DNA of 64,000 bases, taken from Urechis unicinctus. Its lineage: Eukaryota; Annelida; Polychaeta; Xenopneusta; Urechidae. The DNA lies in contig CM067356.1 in NCBI GenBank assembly GCA_034190875.2, positions 21,623,758 through 21,687,757 on the forward strand, written 5' to 3'. Below the pieces are notes generated by a model. The model made no database searches, was not told where the DNA came from, and was given only the letters and a program-made list of their open reading frames with translations. Shown piece by piece: positions 25,182 to 37,590 of this stretch. The position numbers were made by a program, and so were the translations under genes. The first letter of the stretch is position 1. The number at the start of each line of letters is the position of its first letter.

Positions 25182-26076
25182 TTTTATTGTTTTCTCGGTG
25201 CGCTATATTGTTGTCACTTCGGTGTATACAAGGATATGCATTGTTACCCCCTGGTTGTAGCTGGCCGTCTCTTTGGCCCTCGCTTTGAGCGATAGTTCGC
25301 AATAATCGTTTAATTATAAGTTAATCTAACTGTGATAAACTTATGTTCGCGCCTTGTGCTTTATTCAGTATAGACTATTTTCAGTCACTTATCGTTGTAA
25401 TGTCCTCTAGTTTGTCTGTGCATCTTTTGTACACATCATAATTCTTAGACGTTTCTCTTGTCGTTGTTATAAGTTTACATTTGCGGTTGTATCGGTTGAT
25501 GACCTAACTTCGGCACCTGGGGTTGTTGGTGTTGTATGGTGTTTAAATAGTTAAGATTCTGTCTCTATTGCATTTTGTTTACTTAATGAATTGGTTCTGA
25601 GAAATGTGCGGCCATCGTTACACATATATACATCTTATCGCCGGGAAATACATGAGTTATTTGGCCGAATTTAATTGTTCATTCATGAAGACGATTGCCA
25701 TCTGAATGTGAATAACATCAAAGGCAACCATCCAGCTGAAAGTCACAGACGTCAATGAATTGCTTTTATGTTGTTACCAGTGATTGCCAACCTGATCCAG
25801 TCAGTGAATGGTAGAGTTAATCTGCAGTCTAGCCAAATGTATGCCGATTCGAGTTTAGCCATGTAGCCACACATGTGACTCCTCTACCCCGTTGTTCCCC
25901 ACAGCCATGTTGTTATCCTCCCCGCGTCCTTCTTCAGGTCAGTCCAATCAGGAAACTTAATTATTTATGCATAAAAACGCTTTTTTGTGGGGTTGACGTA
26001 GTATATTGCGTGTAACTGACAAGGAAATGTACTTGGATCAATCGAGTTAGAACTTTAGACGCAAAATATCATGTCG
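25182..26076. other. Intergenic, no feature seen
   Basis: No coding, repeat or RNA feature was recognised. The sequence is of mixed composition. The stretch just before 26076 weakly resembles the end of P450 intron 1 (ACTTGGATCAA). Confidence 0.5.
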
Positions 26077-26180
26077 TAACGGAACAAGGAAGTGCAGGAA
26101 ATTGAAATCGCTGGGTGTGGACGGTACCAAACCAAAGGCAATAATTATCGGTTCCTCCGAGATATGCGCCCGGATGAGAA
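26077..26180 (+). pseudogene. Relic of P450 exon 2
   Basis: One frame reads KLKSLGVDGTKPKAIIIGS. It aligns with exon 2 of the two P450 copies (ALKAIGVDGPKPKPFIGN), including the proline-hinge spacing. No clean splice acceptor or later exons follow. It is a decayed third P450 copy, older and more diverged than copies A and B. Confidence 0.75.
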
Positions 26181-26423
26181 GTGGACATTAGCCAACGCCT
26201 TCAATATGAAATTCACACGAACTCATGTTAATCCTTAGTTTTTTCCTATTGCCTTCGATTCTGAATCAGATCGATAGATCGTAAATGTACCCTAAGAGGG
26301 CTAACTCCCGGGAAAAAAATGAGAATAATGCGCCTGTATAGAGGTCCTCGAGATGCAGGATGTCTCCATCACATCGACACTAACAACGGTCTCATGTAAT
26401 TTTCAAGATGGCGTCACATGATG

Positions 26424-26530
26424 GTGGGCGTGCCGGAAATACCTGAAATGCCTTTCAGCATAGACCAATTAGAGTGAGCCAGCAAGCCCTGTACGCGTAG
26501 CTATTATCTCTTTAGCGGATTATACTTATG
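26424..26530 (+). promoter_or_regulatory. Relic of the P450 upstream region
   Basis: GTGGGCGTGCCGGAAATACC, a CCAAT (GACCAATTAGAGTGAG) and GCTATTATCTCTTTAG follow the same order as the candidate promoter of copies A and B (1955-2040 and 13880-13965). It lies downstream of the exon-2 relic, so it probably belongs to yet another lost unit. No exon follows it. Confidence 0.6.
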
Positions 26531-28344
26531 CTTAGAGGGCCCATTTCCTAACGTCGTCGAGTGTGTCCCGGCGTGAGATTCCCAGTGCGATCGTGTATTG
26601 CACAATTGTAAGAGGTACGGTTTGCCGTACAATGAACAATGAACCTCTGTGTGGGGATGTATTTACAGGTGCAGAGGGGAGGCATGTTATCTTCACGTTT
26701 AACACGATTTAAAAATAATGAAATACCATCGTAGAGGGCTCACGCGCGGCTTCGTCCGAGGAAATATATGAACACGCCTCCTATGAGCTTATTGGGAGTT
26801 GCCGGTCATGCGTACGCCATAAGATGACACAAGCGCCATCTGGAGGACGCCCCGTCCATCTCACTTCAACAGTTCCCGAAAGTTGCAGTGCCCTACACCC
26901 GCTTTGGCTTCCCGCCATGGACACAATCTTTCAAATTTGATAAACTGTCTTATAGTCATAACCTTACATATCGCTCGAACACTTTATGAATTGAGTTCGT
27001 AACTTATATTATTAAAAAACAAGATTGTAAAAATATTGCTTAATTAATTCTCGTGACTGGGGCCCGCGGTTAGTCAAGGCAATCCAACGTTTTCGAGTTT
27101 CTAAATAGTTTTTTTAGAGGCAGCAAATACATAAAAGTCACGTTGTGCTCCACAAGTAAAAAGCTGTTCCAGGAAGCTGTAACAAAGCCTGATCTGCCCG
27201 AATGCTCCATCAAAGTATTAGACAATTTTAGACAGTATTAGACATTTTACACTTGCGGTTATACTTTGAGATTTACATATTGGAGCTTACTTATTTTGCA
27301 CAGCAAAATCTGCTTGTAATTCTCTAGCATATTCAAGCACATCTGCTCTAGCTTTGATGGTAGTTCGTTGGTGTGGACGATTTTTGTTGTGTTAATGATT
27401 TGTTGGGTCTCTGTCACAGTGACTTGCCTAAATAATGAGTCTCAGCTGCAATGACACATTGTCTCACCAGTGATTATCTTTCACAGTATCTTGTCTATTC
27501 AAGGATTCTCACAGTTTATTTTCTCTTTAATGAATCTCAGTCATAGCTACATCACAGTGACATTTCAAGTCAGAGAATCTTGACCACACCAACATCTCCA
27601 GTCAGAGAATCTCGACCACAGCAACATCTCCAGTCAGAGATTCTCGACCAAAGTAACTTGTGGGTTATGTTGTGCAATAAAATGTAGCAAAGGTTGTCAT
27701 GGGGATCGGAAACTAGGGATACTGATTAATTAATGTGTTAATTAGTGAGTCACTGATCGATACGGCAAAGCTTGGCACCATTAAGCCAGTATCATTAACA
27801 TGTGATAGTAATTTCCGTTCTGGGCCAGTGACCTCTTAAATGAGACAGCGGTCCATTAGGCAAGACAGTCGACCCTATGATGGAATAGTGTCCCATGGGA
27901 TATTATGGTCATGCAACAGGTCTCTTAGGTATATCACGTGTAATAGACATGTACGGCGTGTATCGATAGACCATGTCACCGATTGATAATGTATGAGAAT
28001 AATTTATCATGTCGAATAGCGGGTACACACTTCGTGGAGATATTGGAATCCTTCAACCCGAACACTGGCATCTCAAACATGAGTGACTCGCCAAATCCAG
28101 TTCACCCTTAATTAATTGACGCTAATGCAATATATGGCACAATATGAAATTAGTCGGGCTTCTTCAAGCTGGGGTCAATGACTTATTATCATTCTGAACA
28201 TATGATATGTCTTTCATCAAATTAGTAATTCTGTACGGTATTCAATTATGCCTCTGTAAAATTGATAGCCTTCTTTTCGGTAATGGTGAATGTTATTGAT
28301 AGTCTGCAGATAGCAGCCGTTTCTGCCTAGATCTGGACCAGGAT
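26531..28344. other. Intergenic, small 32-bp repeat
   Basis: No gene was seen. A short direct repeat around 27565-27655 (CATCTCCAGTCAGAGAATCT, about three units) is the only structure noted. Confidence 0.5.
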
Positions 28345-29105
<761 letters not shown>

Positions 29106-29262
29106 AGAAAATTATATTTCATTTATTCACGGATATCGATGTAAGAGGTTATGGGGAATCAGTCAGTGCAGTATTTATTTTGCAGAAGAACTGTGATTAA
29201 TTTTGAAGAAATATACCTTTGAGGGTCATGAAATGACGTCAAGCACTAATGTAAGTTTCAAT

Positions 29263-32200
29263 TCACACTATAGATAAATTCGATGTCTCTGAAGCCCTGG
29301 AAAATTCCTTTCCGTTAATTTTATAACGAACCAATCTGGTTTTAAACAAATGTGTTCCACTGGCCCGGTGCGCGAGTTCAGACATTTCCCGATTCTCGCC
29401 CTTCACGCGACCGGGGAATGGCATATGCTGCTGGTCCAATTCAGGCACACAGTTGCAATCGGCAGATGAAGCGATATTTCGCCGCGTCGTTACATCTGGC
29501 TCTATGGATGGAAGCAGACAGCGAGCCTCCTGTCGGAATCGCCTTATGATTAGGAAGTAAACAATAGGATTGAGAGCTGCGCTAGACTTAGCACACATAG
29601 GCGTTATTACTGCGAAACTGGAATGTACGCCGTATTTCATCGAGTACATCAAGGCAATGACAGCGTAAGGAGTCCACGCAAGTAAAAACGTCACCGTTAT
29701 TCCAAACACCAACTGGGACCAAACAAAGTAACACATATTTAACGATACATGCAAGAGCTTATGAGGCTATTCTTTGCTGATATCCACTCGTTATGTTATA
29801 ATATCAATATTATCATTCGTCACATAGTTATCATTATGCTGAAAACGGGATAATAAGCCCGACCTTGATTACATGAAGATCGTGCCTGTTGAACACCGTC
29901 AGCATATTCCGCCTCATACTGACCAACCGGCATACTATATTCGTATAGCAGAATGCCAGTATCAGCAGCGGTAGCACGAAACAAGCGCTGAAAATGCATA
30001 TTAAATAGGAGGTGCTGAGTTTGTACCAGTTAAGTGAACAGGACAAGCCATGCGGCTCGATAGCATACTCTCCCCAGCCTAAGAGAGGACTGACAGCCCA
30101 AATGAGAGAGTTGATACACACGGCGAGCATCACATACCATACGACTTCCGGTCGAACTTTACCTGAAAGAATCAAACAAACCTCCATTGGCATATCTCCG
30201 AGCGATGAAGCGAAGATCCCAAATGCGTTAAACCTTCATTGACATAGCTGCCAATGGATCTTATTAATTACAACTACTGATAGTGTCCGCTGTCTTGACA
30301 TATGGGGAATGTGACCATTTAAACACTTAACCTGTTGACGGCCAACATGTGTTCAGGTATCTGAGGCAGCTCATGGCTGTCACGATCCAGATGGAGTTAC
30401 AGCCACAGAAGAATACCGTCACTGCCTCCAATATACACACTGAAATATCATGCCATAGATAGAAACATAATCGCACAATGTGCTTAAAAGGCGCTATTCT
30501 GATGCATTGTGGGCATCGCAGTAACTACAGTGTTAATGTCGACGATCAGGAGGCTGGTGTAGGTCATGTTACGGGACTTGTTTTCACTTAAATGTCGGGC
30601 AAGATAACAAGAAGATTGTTTGTGGTGTGGCCCAATACCGATTGTTTGTAGTGTAGTTAGATACCGGCATGATTGGATGTGATTGACATATAGACTAGAT
30701 TGTGCATTGCGGAGATACAGATTAGATTGTGTGTGGTGACGTTAAATACCGACTAGTTGTGTGTGGTGGGGTTAAATACCGACTAGTTGTGTGTGGTGGG
30801 GTTAGATGCCGACTAGATTATGTGTGGTGGAGTTAGATGCCGACTAGATTATGTGTGGTGGAGTTGATAATAACTAAATTGTGTTTGGTGGAGTGAGATA
30901 CCAAGTGGATTGTGTGTGTTGGAGTAAGTTACAACTAGATTGTGTTTGGAGGAGTTAGTGACCAACTAGAATATGTTTGGCGGAGTAAAATACCAACTAG
31001 ATTGTGTTTGGCGGAGTAAGTGACCAACTAGATTGTGTTTGGCGGAATAAGTGACCAACTAGATTGTGTTTGGCGGAATAAGATACCAACTAGAATGTGT
31101 TTGGCGGAGTAAGTGACCAACTAGATTGTGTTTGGCGGAATAAGATACCAACTAGATTGTGTTTGGCGGAGTAAGATACCAACTAGAATGTGTTTGGCAG
31201 AGTAAGATACCAACTAGATTGTGTTTGGCGGAGTAAGTGACCAACTAGATTGTGTTTGGCGGAGTAAGACACCAAGAAGATTCTGGTGGTGGGGTTAGAT
31301 ACAGACTAATATCTGACTAGTGTTTGTGGTTGGGTTAGTTACCAACAAGATTGTGTGTGGTGTAGTTATTTACCAAGCAGATTGTATGTGGTGTAGTTAG
31401 TTACCAACTAGATTGTGGGGGGTGGAATTAGATACCATCTAGATTGAGTTGGTGGGGGAGTAATATACCGACAGGATTGTTTGTGGTGGGGTTAGATACC
31501 ACTCGATTATGTTGGGGGGGGGGGGGTTGGAGTTAGATTCTAACTCGATTGTGTGTGGTGGAGTTAGATACCGACTAGATTGTTTAAGGTGGGGTTAAAT
31601 AACAGCTGGCACAGTGTGGTGCTGGACAGCAGACGACGCAGTGTGGTTGGGCACAGTGGGGGGGGAGGTACTTTCCCGGATAGGGGTGTGCCGCGGGACC
31701 TCGAAAACCCGTAACCGTCGTACAAGGTGAAAATGGCCAAAAGCCTACCCCGTCGTACAAGGTATTATGCGAATGTAAAACCCGTCGTACAAGGTGAAAA
31801 TGGTGAAAATGGCAAAAAAGCGTACCCCGTCGTTCAAGGTATTATGCAAATTTATAACCTGTCGTACGTCGTAGGCAGGATAAAAGTGATTAGCTAATTT
31901 CTGATAACATGAACTAAAAACTTTGCGCGCTTGGGAAAAAATCACGACATACTGAAACAAAATATATATCAAACCCGCTGTACAGATGGGAAGAGAAAAA
32001 CATACCCCGTCGTACAGAACGAAGACCCCCCAAAAAAACCACCGTACAGATTCCAGCTGAAACCATACCGTCGTATAAGTACGAGGCCCAACTTGAATGA
32101 ATTTACTTGAGTGCCTGTGTGTGGATGGGCTAGCTCTTACGAAAATGCAAAGCAAATGACATGGTCTGGTTAAGCCCCATAGAAGCTCATACCAGATAAA

Positions 32201-34904
32201 CACAATAACATGTCAAACATACATCGGTCAGGCGAAACCGAACACGCTCTTTGAATGAATTTACTTGAGTGCCTGTGTGTGAATGGGCTAGCTCTTACGA
32301 AAATGCAAAGCAAATGACATGGTCTGGTTAAGCCCCATAGAAGCTCATACCAGGTAAACACAATAACAGTGTTTGCAATTCATTACCGGTTGTTTGTCTC
32401 CTGTGAATAATCGGCAATGGAAGCCGTGCATATATAAAGGAGACAAAGCAATGCAAAATCACGAATGAATCAGTATTCATGCATGATAATATGTCCAGAT
32501 GTCCAAAAGGAGCGTTTTCATCTAGTAAGTGTCTTATTCATAAGTGTCTTATGCATAATTAACATCCCTGATTGTATGTAGGTTCCTTGTAACCGACACG
32601 ATCGAACCCAGTATTTACTCGCTCACCATGCCTACAATTTATCTGTCTACAGGAGGACTCGCTCACGAGGACTCAGAGCTCGGCAGCTGGTATACTAGCC
32701 CCTCCAACGGACCATCGAAAGATATGCTTTCCCTCATCAGCAGCCCATACCCTACGCGTAATTCCTCTGGCGTCAGGGGCATCATTTTCATAGATTCCAA
32801 ACAAAGATGTTTCTCTCTGATGACTAGCAATTCGAGCAAGTATGCCGCTGTCTGTCATTTAAACGGTCGTATATCATAACCAGGTGATTATATATCTGGG
32901 GAATCACCCTATTCCTAAATCTAAAGGGTTAGGGGTGACTTAGCTGAGGTCGATCCTCGTGCCCTCGGTCAATGGCGATTAAAGCGGGTGTTCCGAGCTT
33001 CCTCGTTCGAGGAAGTTGATAAAACGGCGATTCGATGGGTGACGCCCTCTTATATTTGTTGAGGGCGTTTTACGACCAGGTACGCATTGGTGTTATGTAT
33101 CAGTAACAACGGCTTGTGCCGAATCTAGTTATTACATGTATAGGTCTTCTTACGTCGTGCTACGTAATGCTGCATATGAACCTATTAGCTTACATATTGC
33201 ATCTGTGGCTCTGAATAAAGGCACTGTTGTTCTCCACTCGACTAGCTGTTTGACATAGTAGACTCTCCTACACCTCCCATGAACACTCCTCCCGTTGTAC
33301 CCAACTACTGCTTGGCTAAAAATCCGGCGCAAAGTGGAGCGACAGATCCATAACGAATGAGCTTACGGCCTTACAAAGTGGTCGGTTCTCCAGCATTCAT
33401 AACATCCGCTCTTGGTGTCTAAGGAAGATAACCAAGTTAGACTGATCCATGATTGAAGCCGCCCAGCAGGGCTAACCCTCAATGATATGGCTACTGCTCA
33501 ACACGGTTAATCAGATAAAACCGGACTCTCATCTCGCCGAAGTGGACCTGGCGAGCACCTACATAGGCAGATTTATGTGGGGGAAGGGTCTTAGATACAT
33601 GACATATGGAAAAATGTGCTGCTTAAATTCATCTGAATGCACCATTGGGACCTAAATTTTCAAAACATATCCTAAAGTGTTGAGAGAGCTTCACCTTCGG
33701 CACAGGGATTGACATTGGACGACAGGCCGCTATCATCTATGTATACATAAACATGTTTACGTAGAAGATAGCGGCCGGCCGGCCAATGTAAATCCCTGTC
33801 CCCTTCGGTGCTGCGCGCCTCGCACATCGTCCTCGGCAATGTGGGATGGTAACCCTCTTCCCAACACACACCGCTTTGTCCAGAGCAGGATCCAATCATA
33901 TCTTATACGCTGTCAATTCTCTCAGTGTATATTTGGAAAATTGTCACCTTGACAGGGGGTTGGGCTTAAAAAAAGTCGAATGTCCTGTGCTTATTGTACC
34001 CGAATCTTTTTAAGATGGCTGTGACAAAACAGATTGAAAGTAAATGGTTTGGAATCAACGGCGAGGAAAAAGAACTACAAACCATGAAATAAGTCCACGC
34101 ACCGCGATGTGGAATGATGTCATGTCTACGCACCGTAATGTGGAATGATGTGGTGTCTACGCACCGTGTTGTGAAATGATGTCATGTCTACGCACCGTGA
34201 TGTGAAATGAAGTCATGTCTACGCACCGTGATGTGAAATGAAGTCATGCCTACGCACCGTGATGTGAAATGATGTCATATCTACGTACCGTGATGTGAAA
34301 TGATGTCATGTCGAAAACATGAGGCTGCCAAAAGAGGGAAAGCTAGCAACACCTGAAATCACACCCATGATAATACGAGGCGGTCATGACGCATTCATTA
34401 TCATCTCCCGACTGGCCATTTTCATGTGGAGAAGTATGACTCAATGGAATAAAGAACTATAACTTGTTAATTATTCATATTATTGTTGAACGAAAGATAA
34501 GCAGTAAATCACCACCGGCCCAGTGAGAATCACGTAAACAATAATGCAGTTCTTGAGTTAAAACAGACCCATGGCAAGAAAACTTTGATTGTTTATCAGT
34601 TAGGTGTTGACGTATTACCAGAACTTCCCCACTCTCCACTCTCCACCCAGGCCGTACTTACCTGAGCGATGTCATTGATACTCAGCTGGAGAATCTGTAC
34701 TTCCGTCACGTTGATCGCTCTCTGTCGTCGGAGTAAAGTGAGAATGACAGTTCCATTTAAAAGTACACCCGCTACACCTGTAATCATTCGGTTATATTCC
34801 AGGTAACCACCATGGGATAAGTTACCGTAGGGTTGGGTAAGTTCTAGTTCCCTTACTACATTAAAATGACCATCACGGACAGACGCTGTGAGATACATGC
34901 ACAC
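29263..34904 (-). CDS. Opsin-like G-protein-coupled receptor (one exon not found)
   Basis: Light-sensing or opsin-related seven-helix receptor on the minus strand. The exons I place are 34904-34662 (N-terminus and TM1 to TM2 start, with glycosylation site NLS), 30439-30332 (TM3, containing AMSCLRYL in the DRY position), 30162-29864 (TM4-TM5) and 29712-29263 (TM6, TM7 and tail, stop at 29263). TM6 has WTPYAV. TM7 has AKSSAALNPIVY, where the Lys (codon 29589-29591) is the retinal-binding lysine. Phases between the last three exons agree. The exon covering TM2 and loop 1 should lie between 30440 and 34661 (entering phase 0, leaving phase 1) but was not identified, so the first exon's membership is likely rather than proven. 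The family within the opsins is uncertain; the TM3 motif is not the common ciliary or rhabdomeric form. Confidence 0.75.
30700..31600. repeat. 31-bp minisatellite in the opsin intron
   Basis: About 27 degenerate units of CCAACTAGATTGTGTTTGGC plus GGAGTAAGTGA at a period of 31 bases. The middle (30960-31270) is well preserved and both edges are divergent, the usual ageing pattern of a tandem array. Confidence 0.9.
31655..32093 (+). mobile_element. CGTCGTACAAG repeat element, long form, 3' end missing
   Basis: It begins with a G-rich run and TACTTTCCCGGATAGGGGTG. It has several CGTCGTACAAG units, a central unique core (GTCGTAGGCAGGATAAAAG to ACTTTGCGCGCTTGG) and further units, and stops at GTACGAGGCCCAACTTGAA without the normal ACACTTAAGTGCC end. 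The core is shared only with the copy at 36131, defining a long form of the family. Confidence 0.75.
32094..32370. repeat. 117-bp direct duplication
   Basis: The stretch from GAATGAATTTACTTGAGTGC to CAGATAAACACAATAACA occurs twice (32094-32210 and 32254-32370), differing at very few bases and separated by about 43 bases. It abuts the broken end of the repeat element at 32093. Confidence 0.85.
33702..33800. repeat. Inverted repeat with GGCCGGCC core
   Basis: Arms of about 41 bases (left ACAGGGATTGACATTGG then GGCCGCTATCATCTATGTA; right ACGTAGAAGATAGCGGCC then GGCCAATGTAAATCCCTGT) surround a 13-base loop and could form a hairpin. Part of the right arm (GGCCAATGCAAATCCCTGT) recurs at about 36460 inside the long repeat element, so a dispersed repeat is involved. 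Confidence 0.7.
34091..34315. repeat. 31-bp minisatellite
   Basis: About seven units of CTACGCACCGTGATGTGAAA plus TGATGTCATGT at a period of 31 bases. It is unrelated in sequence to the 31-bp array at 30700-31600. Confidence 0.9.
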
Positions 34905-34923
34905 ATACCACAGCGACCCAGAC

Positions 34924-34924
<1 letters not shown>

Positions 34925-35000
<76 letters not shown>

Positions 35001-35048
35001 TCTCTCTCTATGTCTCTCTCTGTCCCTCTCTCTCTGTCCCTCTCTCTC

Positions 35049-35127
<79 letters not shown>

Positions 35128-35160
35128 CCCTTTCTCCCTTACTTCCTTACTCTCTCTCTC
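34925..35160. repeat. (TC)n microsatellite
   Basis: More than 200 bases of CT repeat with a few TCCC and TATG interruptions, followed by CA-rich sequence. It lies immediately upstream (minus-strand sense) of the first opsin exon, so on the opsin strand it is a GA tract near the 5' end of the gene. Confidence 0.95.
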
Positions 35161-36130
35161 ACATACACATACACACAAACACACACACGCATACTATTTG
35201 TGATTCGAATATCTATAATTCAAAGTTTAAATCACTAAAGAGAATAACACAAGAAGCAAGTAAATCCTAATCCGCCCATTGTTATCACTCTATAACAGGG
35301 GCAAATAATTACCTAAAAGTACGTAGCAAGTGCCAATGACACTGTCGGCCGCCAAGGGTAGTGTGGAACTTAGAAGAGTAACTTGGTCAAGCTCCCCACT
35401 AGCATTCACCGTCCCCTTGGATGCCATTCAATCTTGTTCACTCCGCTAATAATCCCCACTCTGATACAGCAACAAGGCTTAGAATATCCATACTTGCTTG
35501 ATAATGAACTTAGTTTGTCAACTCCGTCAGTTGTTGCAATCCTTTGAAAAAGCACAGTTCGCGACAACGGCTTATGGCAAAGCAAAGTATCGCCTTATTT
35601 TGACATATTCACCCCGGTCGTGAGAGGTAAAACTATGCCAAATAATTTATGATTTCAGTGGAGGTTACTTGAACCTTGTGTTGAACTATTTGATATAGGA
35701 GATGCAGCTGCTGATGATGTTGATGCTACCGTTGGTGTGGCTGCTGCTGCTGCTGCTGCCGCTGCTGACACTCTCTGCGTGGTTATCGCTGCGGTCATGT
35801 GATCATCTGCCATACCACGGCGATACGTTTTTCGTACATGCATTTCAAGAAACCATGTTTTATCCAAAGAGTAAGTACTGCCAAAATAATAGTTGCTGTT
35901 TGAAATTAATAGAACAGGCAATCTTTGACCGCGTGAGACAAAATCAAGAATGAAAGAGAGTATTCTTAAAAGGCGTTTTTATTGCATTGTTTTCTTGCGC
36001 AACCTACAGTTTTCTACAGCGCTTAGTCGTCAGTTATGGCGTTTCGAAACGAGCACCAGTCATGTTCCCCGACATATTTTGACTGAATTCCGTTTATTAC
36101 ATGACTTCGCGCTGGTGCAGTGTCCATACA
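35161..36130. other. Intergenic, short CTG run
   Basis: No gene was recognised. A CTG/CCG trinucleotide run (about 35740-35767) produces alanine or leucine runs in open frames on both strands, which I regard as chance coding. Confidence 0.45.
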
Positions 36131-36768
36131 CGCGGGGGGGGGGGGGGGCACTTGGCCTTAACTCAGATAGGGACCCGTACCCGTCGTACAAGATAAAAAA
36201 TGGCAAAAAGCATACCCCGTCGTACAAGGTGTTATGCGAATGTATAACCCGTCGTACAAGTTGAAAATGCCAAAAACATACCCCGTCGTACAAGGTGAGA
36301 ATGGCAAAAAAAGCGTACCCCGTCGTACAAGGTATTATGCGTCCCACGTCGTAGGCAGGATAAAAGTTGCGGATAAATCTCAAAATGTTATGAGCAGATT
36401 TCTGATTACATGCAGTAACAACTTTGCGCGCTTGCACGGTCGAGCCAAAGGGTTAGCCGGCCAATGCAAATCCCTGTGGGCTGAGCGTATGATTCTCGGG
36501 GCGTCACACAGGGACCATTCATTGCATTTGCATTGTCAACGATCGGTGGGAAATCCCGGGAGAAAATCTCGACATGGAAAGAGAAAACATACCCCGCTGT
36601 ACAAAACGAAGCCCCCAAAAAACCCGTCGTACAGATTGAAGCTGATAAACATACCACGTCGTACAAGTATGAGGCCCAATAAAACCCGTCGTACAAGTCG
36701 GGAGGCCAAAAAAACATACCCCGTCTCGTGGCACATGTATACTACCTCTATACACTTAAGTGCCCCCC
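36131..36768 (+). mobile_element. CGTCGTACAAG repeat element, complete long form
   Basis: This is the most complete copy, about 640 bp. It runs from a G run and CACTTGGCCTTAACTCAG, through about five CGTCGTACAAG units, a core of about 240 bp (GTCGTAGGCAGGATAAAAG onward), and about five further units, to ATACACTTAAGTGC and a C run. The motif spacing alternates with ACATACC or AAACC, giving a regular array at both ends like subterminal binding sites. The core has no credible protein. The 290-bp copies look like deletion derivatives lacking the core. Confidence 0.8.
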
Positions 36769-36913
36769 CCCCATCGCCATCGCACAGAGCGCTCGAGTAG
36801 ATGATGAAACGCGATAAGGCGGGCTGATGTCAAGGACAAGTTTATCGATTGGGGTCAACGTGCCGTGTTGTTTTGCAGGGGTATACCTCGCGTACCATAC
36901 CTCGCCAATGTTT

Positions 36914-36944
36914 GTATGTATATATATGCATATATGTATATATG

Positions 36945-36978
<34 letters not shown>

Positions 36979-37056
36979 TGTATGTATGTATGTATGTATG
37001 TATGTATGTATGTATGTATGTATGTATGTATGTATGTATGTATGTATGTATGTATG

Positions 37057-37087
<31 letters not shown>

Positions 37088-37590
37088 TGTATGTATGTGT
37101 ATGTATGTATGTATGTATGTATGTATGTATGTATGTATGTATGTATGTATGTGTGTATGTGTATGTATGTATGTATGTATGTATGTATGTATGTATGTAT
37201 GTATGTATGTATGTATGTATGTATGGTATGTATGTATGTATGTATGTATGTATGTATGTATGTATGTATGTATGTATGTCTGTGTATGTATGTATGTATG
37301 TATGTATGTATGTATGTATGTATGTATGTATGTATGTGTATGTATGTATGTATGTATGTATGTATGTATGTGTATGTATGTATGTATGTATGTATGTATG
37401 TATGTATGTATGTATGTATGTATGTATGTATGTATGTATGTATGTATGTATGTATGTATGTATGTATGTATGTATGTATGTATGTATGTATGTATGTATG
37501 TATGTATGTATGTATGTATGTATGTATGTATGTATGTATGTATGTATGTATGTATGTATGTATGTATGTATGAGTGTATGTGTGTGTATG
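36914..37590. repeat. (GTAT)n microsatellite of about 620 bp
   Basis: A nearly pure GTAT/ATGT tetranucleotide with occasional GTGTAT, one AATG and one GGTATG interruption. It creates long MYVC/TYIH frames on all strands, which are artefacts. Confidence 0.98.

Noticed and set aside
30700-31600. CRISPR-like array
   Set aside because: Repeats are head-to-tail without unique spacers, in a eukaryotic intron.
32628-32879. 83-codon plus-strand frame
   Set aside because: No recognisable domain, no duplicate and no splice context, and overlapping frames on the other strand are equally open.
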